Position numbers and translations under genes: made by a program. The notes beneath the pieces were generated by a model. That model searched no databases. It was not told the DNA's origin and worked only from the letters and a program-made list of their open reading frames with translations. From G963668185 sp965237445 (lineage in GTDB: Bacteria > Chloroflexota > Dehalococcoidia > Lucifugimonadales > G963668185): a stretch of DNA of 64,000 bases. Of the stretch, positions 41,033 to 49,120 are shown in pieces. The stretch lies in the NCBI GenBank assembly GCA_965237445.1, contig OZ250142.1:1178001-1242000 (forward strand), written 5' to 3'. Each line of letters opens with the position of its first letter. The first letter of the stretch is position 1.

Positions 41033-42991
41033 ATGGCTCCCGTTGCATCAGTCGACATCACTTCGAGAGAAGCCTACGCGGACGGCCAGCCGTTCGGCGA
41101 CACAGGTCCGTACGAGCGCATCGACGGCGTAGTCACCTTCACGGCCGATCCCGAAAACGCCGCGAACTCGTCGATCACGGACATCGGCCTCGCACGCCGT
41201 GACGATGACGGCCTTGTCCGGTTCAGTTCCGATTTCACCCTCATAACGCCGACCACACCCGGAAGCGGGAAACTTCTGGTAGACGTAGTCAACCGCGGCA
41301 GGAAGGTGGCCGTAAACACGTTTAACAGGGTTCCGCCCAGTGCCCCGTCACGGGAACAGCCACCCGGCGACGGGTTCCTGTTCCGCCACGGATTCTCCAT
41401 CCTGTCGATCGGCTGGCAATGGGACGTCCATCAGAACGAGACCATGCTCGGCCTGCAAGCGCCCCCGGTTCTCGTCGATGGCCGGCCGGCCACCGGGCAA
41501 GCGGTCGTGGAGATAAGGCCCAACTTCCCAATGCGGACGACGCTGCTAGCCAACCGGATTCACCACCCCTATCCCGCTGTGGACACGGATGGAGCCGGTG
41601 CCCGTCTGTTAGTCCGCGACTGGGAAGACGGCCCCGACGCGGAAGTTTCGCGCAACGAGTTCCGGTTCGCCAGAGAGTCGAACGGTGACATCGTGCCGAG
41701 CGCTGAGCACGTCTATCTGAGCACAGGATTCCAGCCGGGCAAGATCTACAGAATCGTTTACCAGGCCGGAGCCTGCGTCCTGGTAGGCGCGGGCCTGCTG
41801 GCGGTCCGGGAGGCCGCAGTTTGGCTGCGGCGCCCGTCCGCCCTGAACCCCGTAGCGACAGGCTTCGAGCACGCATACGCTTACGGAGTCTCTCAAACGG
41901 GCCGCATGCTAAGGCACTTCCTGTATCTCGGGCTGAACCTGGACGAGTCGGGGCGCAGGGTGTACGACGGCCTCCTTCCGCACGTTGCCGGAGGGCGTCG
42001 TGGCGAGTTCAACCACCGCTTCGCCCAGCCTTCACAGCAGTCCGAGCCCGGATTCGGCCACGTCTTCCCGTTCGCCGACGAACAAACTTCGGACGCGTTC
42101 TCCTCCAAGTCCGATGGCCTGCTCTCCCGTCAGAGAGATCTGGGAGGCGTGCCCAAGGTCGTGTATACCAACTCCTCCGCCGAGTACTGGCGCGGCGACG
42201 GCTCGCTGCAACACATCGACCCGAACGGGTTGAGCGACGCACCTCAGGCTCCGGAGACCAGGTCGTATCACTTCTCGGGTACGCAGCACGGCGCCGGATC
42301 GCTGGATCGGGCGGCCGCCGGGCCGGACGGTAGCCTGGCCAGATACCCCTTCAACGTAGTCGACTACCGGCCACTGTTGAGAGCCGCGCTGATCAACCTC
42401 CACCGGTGGGCCGCAGACTCCGTTGAACCGCCGCCAAGCAAGCACCCGCGGCTGGACGACGGCACCGCCGTAACTAAGGCCGACGCGCTCAGGTCTATGC
42501 CCGCCATTCCGGGACTCGTACAGCCGGACATCGAGAGGCTGTGGGTACTCCGGGACGTGGACCTGGGTCCGGATGCAGCAGCGGGCATCGGCTCGTACCC
42601 AGCAAAGGAAGGCGGCACGTATCCCTCCCTGGCGTCCGCTCTGGACGCCGACGGCAACGAGACAGCCGGCATCAGGCTGCCTGACCTGGACGCGCCCGTC
42701 GGCACGCACACAGGCTGGAACCCGCGAGACCCGGAGACGGGCGCACCCGAGCAACTCATACCGATGCAGGGATTCACCCTCTTCTTTCCGCCCACAAAGA
42801 ATGCACGCGAGGCGGCGGGCGACGATCGGCTATCCTTGGAGGAGCGCTACGTTTCCAAAGACGACTACCTGAAGCAAGTGCGCGAACTCGCGATCAAGCT
42901 GGCCGGCTCCAATTACCTGCTGCCAGAAGACATCGACCTCGTCGTAGAGTCCTGCGCCGCTCGCTACGACGCCGCGGCAGGACACGGTTGA
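41033..42991 (+). CDS. Alpha/beta hydrolase domain-containing protein (PF20091-like)
   Basis: This 652-aa protein starts VDITSREAYADGQPFGDTGPYERIDG, has LLVDVVNRGRK, FLFRHGFSILSIGWQWD, YRIVYQAGACVLVGAGLLAVREA and the nucleophile motif YAYGVSQTGRMLRHFL (G-x-S-x-T/G near residue 290). GTQHGAG supplies a possible catalytic His. It matches the group of large alpha/beta hydrolases found in catabolic clusters, with no confirmed reaction. It starts 2 nt after the monooxygenase stop, so the product of the oxygenase, perhaps an ester or lactone, is a plausible substrate. Confidence 0.8.
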   Translation: MAPVASVDITSREAYADGQPFGDTGPYERIDGVVTFTADPENAANSSITDIGLARRDDDGLVRFSSDFTLITPTTPGSGKLLVDVVNRGRKVAVNTFNRVPPSAPSREQPPGDGFLFRHGFSILSIGWQWDVHQNETMLGLQAPPVLVDGRPATGQAVVEIRPNFPMRTTLLANRIHHPYPAVDTDGAGARLLVRDWEDGPDAEVSRNEFRFARESNGDIVPSAEHVYLSTGFQPGKIYRIVYQAGACVLVGAGLLAVREAAVWLRRPSALNPVATGFEHAYAYGVSQTGRMLRHFLYLGLNLDESGRRVYDGLLPHVAGGRRGEFNHRFAQPSQQSEPGFGHVFPFADEQTSDAFSSKSDGLLSRQRDLGGVPKVVYTNSSAEYWRGDGSLQHIDPNGLSDAPQAPETRSYHFSGTQHGAGSLDRAAAGPDGSLARYPFNVVDYRPLLRAALINLHRWAADSVEPPPSKHPRLDDGTAVTKADALRSMPAIPGLVQPDIERLWVLRDVDLGPDAAAGIGSYPAKEGGTYPSLASALDADGNETAGIRLPDLDAPVGTHTGWNPRDPETGAPEQLIPMQGFTLFFPPTKNAREAAGDDRLSLEERYVSKDDYLKQVRELAIKLAGSNYLLPEDIDLVVESCAARYDAAAGHG

Positions 42992-43031
42992 TCGGCGTCC
43001 GGCTCACCTGACTTGTGAAGGACCAACAGTA

Positions 43032-43745
43032 ATGGACACATCAAACGTAGGGGCTGTGATCTTCGATGTCTTCGGCACCGTGGTCGACTGGCGAGGAAGC
43101 ATCAGCGAGCAGAGCAGCGCGTTTGGAAACGCCAGGGGAATCGAGGCGGACTGGGACGCCTTCGCTGACGCGTGGCGGAGCAAGTACGGGCCCTACATGA
43201 ACAAGGTTCGAACCGGAGAACTCCCCTGGACCAACCTGGACGCCCTGCATCGCATGTCATTGGAGGAGGCGCTCGGCGAGTTCGGCATCGCAAGCCTCAG
43301 CGAAGACGAGTTGCACGAGATCACCCTCTTCTGGCACCGTCTCAGGCCGTGGGCTGACGCCGTCCCCGGCCTGTATCGACTCAAAAGCAGGTACGTGATT
43401 GCCACTATGTCCAATGGCAACGTCGCAATGATGACAAACATGGCAAAGAACTCGGGACTGCCGTGGGACTGCATCCTCGGCGCTGAGGTCGCCCGGCACT
43501 ACAAGCCGGACCCGGAGAGCTACCTGACGACCGTCGCGTTGCTCGGACTCAGACCCGACCAGGTCGTCATGGCAGCGGCGCACACCGGCGACCTCGTGGC
43601 CGCGGGGAAGCTCGGACTCAGGACAGCTTATATCCCTAGGCCCATGGAGCACGGGCCTGGCCGCAGCCCCGAACCTGCAGCCGACGGTCAATTCGACGTC
43701 TGCGCGTCAGACTTCGTTGACCTGGCGGCGAAGCTGGGGGCCTGA
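43032..43745 (+). CDS. Haloacid dehalogenase type II-like hydrolase
   Basis: This 237-aa HAD enzyme has the nucleophile segment AVIFDVFGTVVDWRGSI, exactly the L-2-haloacid dehalogenase form (DVFGT rather than DxDGT). SNGNVAMMTNMAKNSGLPWD, the Lys in HYKPDPESYL and MAAAHTGDLVAAGKLGLRTA follow. Type II dehalogenases turn 2-haloacids into 2-hydroxyacids. A good part of this group has lost that activity, so substrate use is open. It is 40 nt after the hydrolase gene and is likely the last gene of that run. Confidence 0.85.
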   Translation: MDTSNVGAVIFDVFGTVVDWRGSISEQSSAFGNARGIEADWDAFADAWRSKYGPYMNKVRTGELPWTNLDALHRMSLEEALGEFGIASLSEDELHEITLFWHRLRPWADAVPGLYRLKSRYVIATMSNGNVAMMTNMAKNSGLPWDCILGAEVARHYKPDPESYLTTVALLGLRPDQVVMAAAHTGDLVAAGKLGLRTAYIPRPMEHGPGRSPEPAADGQFDVCASDFVDLAAKLGA

Positions 43746-43795
43746 CGCCCACCAGTGGGCCCTGCCATCACCTGGCGTAAAACTAAGCCGCGGCG

Positions 43796-44545
43796 TCACT
43801 CCCCCTCGATGGCCGCGCGCTGGCACAGCACCAGTTCCCCCACGCCTTTCCAGGCTAGGTCAAGCACCGCGTCCAGCGTCTCCCTGGAGAAGGGCGCCGT
43901 CTCCGCCGTGCCCTGCACCTCCACGATGTCGCCGGCATCCGTCATTACAACGTTGACATCGGCGTCCGCGCGGGCATCCTCCTCGTAGCACAGGTCCAGC
44001 AGGGGCGCGCCGTCTACCAGGCCCACGCTTACAGCCGCAACCCCCGCTCGAAACGGCATGCGCTCGAGCTTGCCGGCCGAGACCAAAGCTCTGGCCGCCT
44101 CGTGCAGCGCCACGTATGCCCCGGTCACCGCCGCCGTGCGCGTGCCTCCGTCGGCCTGCAGTACGTCGCAGTCCACCGTAAACATCCGCTGGCCCAGCGC
44201 ATCAAGATCCACGACCGCCCTCAAGGACCGGCCGATTAGCCGCTGTATTTCCCTCGAACGGCCTCCCGCGTTCCGCTCCCTGGGTGTACGTGTCAGAGTT
44301 GAGCGCGGCAGCATGGCGTACTCTGCCGTTACCCATCCCCGGCCGGATCCCCGCAACCATCGAGGGACCGTCTCCTCCACGGACACGGCGCAAAGCACGC
44401 GCGTCTCACCCGCCTCGATGAGTGCCGACCCCTCAGCATATCCCTGCACACCCGCATCTATCCGCACCGGCCGCAACTCATCCGCTGCGCGTCCATCAAC
44501 TCGTTTCATGCCTACCGCCATACTTCGCAGATTCTCGGAGGGCAT
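43796..44545 (-). CDS. rph: Ribonuclease PH
   Basis: This 249-aa phosphorolytic exoribonuclease trims tRNA 3' ends. It has MKRVDGRAADELRPVRI, SALIEAGETRVLCAVSVEE, WVTAEYAMLPRST, the active-site segment RSREIQRLIGRSLRAVVD, FTVDCDVLQADGGTRTAAVTGAY and DLCYEEDARADADVNVVMT. The ATG at 44545 has AGAGGGCGGCA upstream; the ATG 12 codons later is nearer the usual family start. It lies 24 nt after comEC on the same strand. Confidence 0.95.
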   Translation of the reverse strand: MPSENLRSMAVGMKRVDGRAADELRPVRIDAGVQGYAEGSALIEAGETRVLCAVSVEETVPRWLRGSGRGWVTAEYAMLPRSTLTRTPRERNAGGRSREIQRLIGRSLRAVVDLDALGQRMFTVDCDVLQADGGTRTAAVTGAYVALHEAARALVSAGKLERMPFRAGVAAVSVGLVDGAPLLDLCYEEDARADADVNVVMTDAGDIVEVQGTAETAPFSRETLDAVLDLAWKGVGELVLCQRAAIEGE

Positions 44546-44569
44546 TGCCGCCCTCTGCGGGTTCCGATG

Positions 44570-47017
44570 TTACTTCAACACGCCCGCCTCCCGTGAGCGG
44601 GTAGTCTTGACGGTAATCCGTTCGCCGTCCGTCTCGAACGCAACAGTCCCCGCACTGTTCGTCACGAACAGCAGCTCCTCCGGCACATGGAGAAGTAGCC
44701 TGTCTATGGTCTCGGGATGAGGGTGGCCGTGTATGTTGTCCTCTCCGGCTGACACTACTGCCACCGCAGGGCTGACAATACTCAGGAACGGCCCTGACGA
44801 CGAAGTCCTGCTGCCGTGGTGCGCCACCTTAAGCACGTCGCTGTCCAGGACTTCTCCGCGAGCCAGTACTGTCCGTTCCGCCGAGGCGTACATATCTCCC
44901 GTCAGAAGGAAACTCGCATTCCCGAATACTAACCTGAGACCCACAGAAGCATCGTTCACATGAAGCGGGGCTGTGCTCGTCGGAGGGCTTACCACGCTGG
45001 CGTATGCACCTCCACCCAGGTCGATTACTTGACCTGCCCGCGCGTAAACGGTTCGCGCGCCCTCTTCTGCCACCACTCGTCGCCACTCCGCATAGTCGGC
45101 GCTTTCGAAGTCCACTTCAGGCTCAAGGACGGCCTTCACATCGTACCTCCGCAGGACCTCGGTCAAGCCTGCTAGGTGGTCGCTGTGCGGGTGCGTCAGC
45201 ACGACGAGCTCAATGCTCCGGTCCCGAAACGGGATCTCTTTGCTGAGAAGGTCTGCCAACAGCGCGCCGTCCGGCCCGCCGTCGACTAGCATCTGGTCCC
45301 CGGTGGGCGACGAAATGAGTATCGCTTCGCCCTGCCCAACATCCAGCACCGACACACGCAGCATCCCGTCTGGCCGAGACAGCAGCGTCGCCAGACAGAG
45401 CAGTCCGGCGAAAGCCAGGATTGCCAGGGCAGCCCACCCGGCGACCCGGAGACTCGGGGCGCGTGCCGGGGCCGCGACCGCCGGACGGAGCATCCGAAGA
45501 CGGAGCCTAACCGTGTGGCGCGCAGCAATGTGAGCAGCCGCAAGCAAACTGTAATACACAAAGACGAGAACTGGACCGATCTGCCCCGTCTCGATCGAAG
45601 CGGCCGGAAGGCGCGATAGTATCTGGACCACCCCGACAACATATCCGGTGGCAAGCCACGCGGCCCATCCGAACGGAAGCGCAACGTTACCGAGCAGTCC
45701 TGCCAGCGCCGTCAGCCCGTGAGTCACGAGCACTGCGGGTACGGCAGGGAGCACGAGAAGCGTCGCTGGCAGACCCAGCACGGGCACGCTCTGAAAGTAG
45801 AACGCCGTCAGCGGCAACGTAGCGGCCGTGGCCGCAATTGTCGCCGCTGCTGTCTCCACAGTCATCCTCCTGAGCAGGCCCGGTTCGGTCTCCCGCGCCG
45901 TTTCAAGCTTGTGTCTGCCGCCGAGGTACACGGCGATTGGCTCCGCCCAGAGAGCGATCCCGGCCATGGCCGCAAAGCTCAATTGGAACGACAGGCTGCG
46001 CAACACTCCCGGCTCCACTCCGGCCATTACCGCGCCCGCTAATGCCAGCGCTGGCAGCGTGCTTCTGGGCCGGCCCAATGCGAGCGCCGCGAGGAACACC
46101 GTTCCCATGACCGCCGCCCTCACCGCTGATACAGGCGCGCCGGCCAGTAGCGTGTAACCCCAGATCACGGCGAGCGGAGCAACGAGGTACAGCTGCCGCC
46201 GCCGGCCCAGTACGGCCTGGCTGACCGCGATGCTTACCCCAAGGAGAACACCTACGTGAAGGCCGGATATTGCTAGCACGTGAGAGGCGCCAGTGAAGCG
46301 GAACGCCCCGATAGTGTCCTCGGAGAGATTGTGGCGTAGCCCCAGGAGCAGCGCCTGCCCGACTGAAGCCTGCGGCTCGGGGACAACGGACGCAATCGAT
46401 GTCCCCAGTTTCCTTCTTGCCGAATGTAGCCAAAGCCGAACCGGATTTCCGTGGCCTTCGCTCAGGAAGACCGCCTTCGGGAATGACATAACCGTGAATA
46501 TGCCCTGTCTGGCAAGGTGCGCCGGATAATCGAACTCCTCCAGCTCAACCGGCGGTGAAAGCCTGCCGGTCAGCAGCAGCCGGTCGCCGTACCTGAAGAA
46601 CGGCCGGCTCCTCTCTTGAGCAAGTGCCTCAGGAGCGTGGGCCGTGACCAGGACCACGCCGTCAGCACTCGATGTGCCTCCCGGTCCGGCTACCTGGTCC
46701 ACCCGCAGCCTGAACTTCACTGCCGACCGGGTTGCCTCTGGGTCGCTGACCACGACTCCGGTGACGTCCATGATCCCAGCGCCGTGGAACTGCGTCAGCT
46801 TTGTCCCTGCAGGCTGGTCCAGTTCCATCCTAAGGATGCCCGCCAGGAGAAAGATCACCGCGAGGACCGACCAGGGAGGAGCGCGCAGGCGCCACAGCAG
46901 CAATGTGGTCAGGACAGTGGCCGCCGCAAACAGGCCGAGCGAAGTGGAGGGCGCGTCACCCCACAGTCCGAACGTCAGGCCCGCCAGCCAGGCCGTGGAC
47001 CACCAGATCAGCCTCAA
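44570..47017 (-). CDS. comEC: DNA internalisation competence protein ComEC/Rec2
   Basis: This 815-aa protein has the three ComEC parts. These are an N-terminal OB-like region (residues ~60-190), the membrane competence domain (ALLLGLRHNLSEDTIGAFRF, then TGASHVLAISGLHVGVLLG, then ~8 TM segments) and a C-terminal metallo-beta-lactamase domain with VLDVGQGEAILISSPTGDQ and LVVLTHPHSDHLAGLTEVL. It forms the inner-membrane channel for single-strand DNA uptake. The start is TTG with a weak RBS, 24 nt after comEA, suggesting coupling. Confidence 0.94.
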   Translation of the reverse strand: MRLIWWSTAWLAGLTFGLWGDAPSTSLGLFAAATVLTTLLLWRLRAPPWSVLAVIFLLAGILRMELDQPAGTKLTQFHGAGIMDVTGVVVSDPEATRSAVKFRLRVDQVAGPGGTSSADGVVLVTAHAPEALAQERSRPFFRYGDRLLLTGRLSPPVELEEFDYPAHLARQGIFTVMSFPKAVFLSEGHGNPVRLWLHSARRKLGTSIASVVPEPQASVGQALLLGLRHNLSEDTIGAFRFTGASHVLAISGLHVGVLLGVSIAVSQAVLGRRRQLYLVAPLAVIWGYTLLAGAPVSAVRAAVMGTVFLAALALGRPRSTLPALALAGAVMAGVEPGVLRSLSFQLSFAAMAGIALWAEPIAVYLGGRHKLETARETEPGLLRRMTVETAAATIAATAATLPLTAFYFQSVPVLGLPATLLVLPAVPAVLVTHGLTALAGLLGNVALPFGWAAWLATGYVVGVVQILSRLPAASIETGQIGPVLVFVYYSLLAAAHIAARHTVRLRLRMLRPAVAAPARAPSLRVAGWAALAILAFAGLLCLATLLSRPDGMLRVSVLDVGQGEAILISSPTGDQMLVDGGPDGALLADLLSKEIPFRDRSIELVVLTHPHSDHLAGLTEVLRRYDVKAVLEPEVDFESADYAEWRRVVAEEGARTVYARAGQVIDLGGGAYASVVSPPTSTAPLHVNDASVGLRLVFGNASFLLTGDMYASAERTVLARGEVLDSDVLKVAHHGSRTSSSGPFLSIVSPAVAVVSAGEDNIHGHPHPETIDRLLLHVPEELLFVTNSAGTVAFETDGERITVKTTRSREAGVLK

Positions 47018-47041
47018 GGCGACGGCACAGCCGCCAGCCGG

Positions 47042-47662
47042 CTAGCGGATGATAACGAGGTCGCGAATGCCTTCGACGATCGCGTCGCCAATCCCGCGCA
47101 CTCCCAGGAGGTCTTCAACATTGTCGAACCGGCCTACTTCCTCTCGGTAGCTGACGATGGCCGTCGCCTTGGCTTCCCCGATTCCCGGCAGGCTCATCAG
47201 TTGCTCGGCTGTTGCTATGTTGAGGTCTAACACTGCCGGCTCTTCCGAGGTTCCCGAAGGCGTGTAAGCTGTCTCCTCGCCAAGGGCGGGAATGTGCCAG
47301 TGGTCTTCATCCTTCAGGCGTCCCGCCAGGTTCACAGCTTCCAACGCCGCATCCTCGGTTGTGCCTCCGGCCGCTTCCACTGCGTCGATCACCCGGTCGC
47401 CTTCCGCCACTAGGTACACGCCGGGCTTGCGGACCGCACCGCTCAGGTAGACCTTCAACTCAGTTGGAACCTGCACGGTTGGCGTTGGCAGGACTATCGT
47501 TACCTCGTCCGTTGGGGAGCCGCCGGCAAGCCACAGAGCCGCGCCGGCGACAAGTGTTGCGATTGCCCCGACTGCTAGCAACAGGGGAAGGGGGTTCTCT
47601 ATGAAAGAGCGCCTTGAAGGAGGTTCCGGCGAACTGCCGCCTTCGTTCACGTTCCTCGACAC
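47042..47662 (-). CDS. comEA: Competence protein ComEA, DNA-binding
   Basis: This 206-aa protein has one N-terminal membrane segment (NPLPLLLAVGAIATLVAGAA), then a SLBB-type region (LKVYLSGAVRKPGVYLVAEG) and a C-terminal double helix-hairpin-helix domain (LDLNIATAEQLMSLPGIGEA, VRGIGDAIVEGIRD). It would bind incoming double-stranded DNA on the outer face and pass it to ComEC. The start is GTG at 47660-47662. It heads the comEA-comEC-rph run. Confidence 0.94.
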   Translation of the reverse strand: MSRNVNEGGSSPEPPSRRSFIENPLPLLLAVGAIATLVAGAALWLAGGSPTDEVTIVLPTPTVQVPTELKVYLSGAVRKPGVYLVAEGDRVIDAVEAAGGTTEDAALEAVNLAGRLKDEDHWHIPALGEETAYTPSGTSEEPAVLDLNIATAEQLMSLPGIGEAKATAIVSYREEVGRFDNVEDLLGVRGIGDAIVEGIRDLVIIR

Positions 47663-47942
47663 TCCTGCGGTTCCCCTTGCAACAGCAACTCAGCGTCCGC
47701 GCGGTTCCGTGGGATAGGACTGCGGCGCATGGCGGTCATGGTACACTGTACGTAGTGCTCGGAAGTTCGACTAGCTTGGGAGCGATAGCAGGTTCTTTCT
47801 ACTGGCAGCGCACGCTCCAGGCCCATTTGAAGCAAGCGGTTCCATACCAATGTCTAGACCCAAATGCCTACTGGAGGCGTGCCTTGTGCCCTCGCCCATT
47901 GAGTACGCTCGGTCTGTGACACCCTGGCCTACGAGGTAACCG

Positions 47943-48989
47943 ATGTCAGCGTCTTCGGGCGTCGCCAGAGTCGACGAGATAAGGGACGCCGCATTCGCCG
48001 AACTCGAATCCGCCGACTCTTCAGATAAGATCGACCTCTGGCGCGTCTCGTTCCTTGGACGCAACGGCCGCCTTACGGAGGTCCTGCGCGGCATACGCGA
48101 GTTGCCGCCTGAAGACCGGGGGAGCGTCGGATCTGCCGCTAACTCAGCCAAGCGTTCACTTGAGGCGGCCATGGACCAACGTCTGGCCGACTTCGCCGCC
48201 GCCCGGTCGGAAAGTGCCGCGTCAATCGACGTTACGCTGCCGGGTTGGCCGGTCGTTAGTGGCGGCCTGCATCCCACCACTCGTACGATGCGGGAAGTGT
48301 GCGACGCCTTCGTCTCCATGGGCTTCCAGATCGCGGAAGGGCCTGAGGTAGAGTTGGACAGCTACAATTTTGAAATGCTGAACATCCCTAAAGACCATCC
48401 GGCGAGGGACATGTGGAACACGCTGTGGGTCGATCGGGGCGACGGTTCAGACGCCCAGGAAATGCTTCTCAGGACCCACACGTCGCCAATGCAGGCTCGG
48501 ATCATGGAAGCGCAGGATCCGCCTGTGCGAGTCGTCGTTCCCGGCCGCTGCTACAGGTATGAGGCCACCGATGCCAGCCACGAGTGGCACTTCTTCCAGA
48601 TCGAGGGCCTGGCGGTGGACCGTGGAGTGACCTTCGCTGACCTGAAAGGCACCCTGTGGGAGTTCGCGCGCCGTGTGTTCGGAGAGTCCAGGCAGGTACG
48701 GTTCAGGTGCGACTACTTTCCGTTCGTGGAGCCCGGCGCGGAAATGGCTATCGACTGCTTCCTGTGTGAAGGCAAGGGCTGCCGCGTATGTCAAGGATCG
48801 GGCTGGATAGAGATCCTGGGGGCAGGAATGGTCCACCCTAACGTCCTACGAGGCGTTGGCTACGATCCAAACATTTACACAGGCTTCGCCTTCGGCATGG
48901 GAGTCGAGCGCATTGCCATGCTCAAGCACGGAATTGACGACATTCGTCACTTCTATTCCAACAATCTTCAATTCCTCAGGCAGTTCTAA
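47943..48989 (+). CDS. pheS: Phenylalanyl-tRNA synthetase alpha subunit
   Basis: This 348-aa class II synthetase subunit has the N-terminal coiled coil (to ~residue 80), GLHPTTRTMREVCDAFVSMG (motif 1 region), DMWNTLWV, LLRTHTSPMQAR and CYRYEATDASHEWHFFQIEG (motif 2). It also has the zinc-like insert CFLCEGKGCRVCQGSGW and GFAFGMGVERIAML (motif 3). With PheT it charges tRNA-Phe. ATG at 47943 follows GAGGTAACCG. The 280-nt upstream gap has no T-box. Confidence 0.96.
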   Translation: MSASSGVARVDEIRDAAFAELESADSSDKIDLWRVSFLGRNGRLTEVLRGIRELPPEDRGSVGSAANSAKRSLEAAMDQRLADFAAARSESAASIDVTLPGWPVVSGGLHPTTRTMREVCDAFVSMGFQIAEGPEVELDSYNFEMLNIPKDHPARDMWNTLWVDRGDGSDAQEMLLRTHTSPMQARIMEAQDPPVRVVVPGRCYRYEATDASHEWHFFQIEGLAVDRGVTFADLKGTLWEFARRVFGESRQVRFRCDYFPFVEPGAEMAIDCFLCEGKGCRVCQGSGWIEILGAGMVHPNVLRGVGYDPNIYTGFAFGMGVERIAMLKHGIDDIRHFYSNNLQFLRQF

Positions 48990-49120
48990 CTGGTGACAGG
49001 ACTAGCTCCAAAGCTATACCCCTCCCGAAATGCTGTCCCAGTCCTTGGCAGCCGGGCCGATGGCGCTCGGCCTCCGTCCTCTCCAACTCCAGACTCTAAA
49101 GTGCGGACCGGGAGCGTGCT

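Noticed and set aside
47663..47942. T-box or attenuator ahead of pheS
   Set aside because: No AGGGTGG-type T-box, terminator pair or Phe-rich leader peptide was found in the 280-nt gap.
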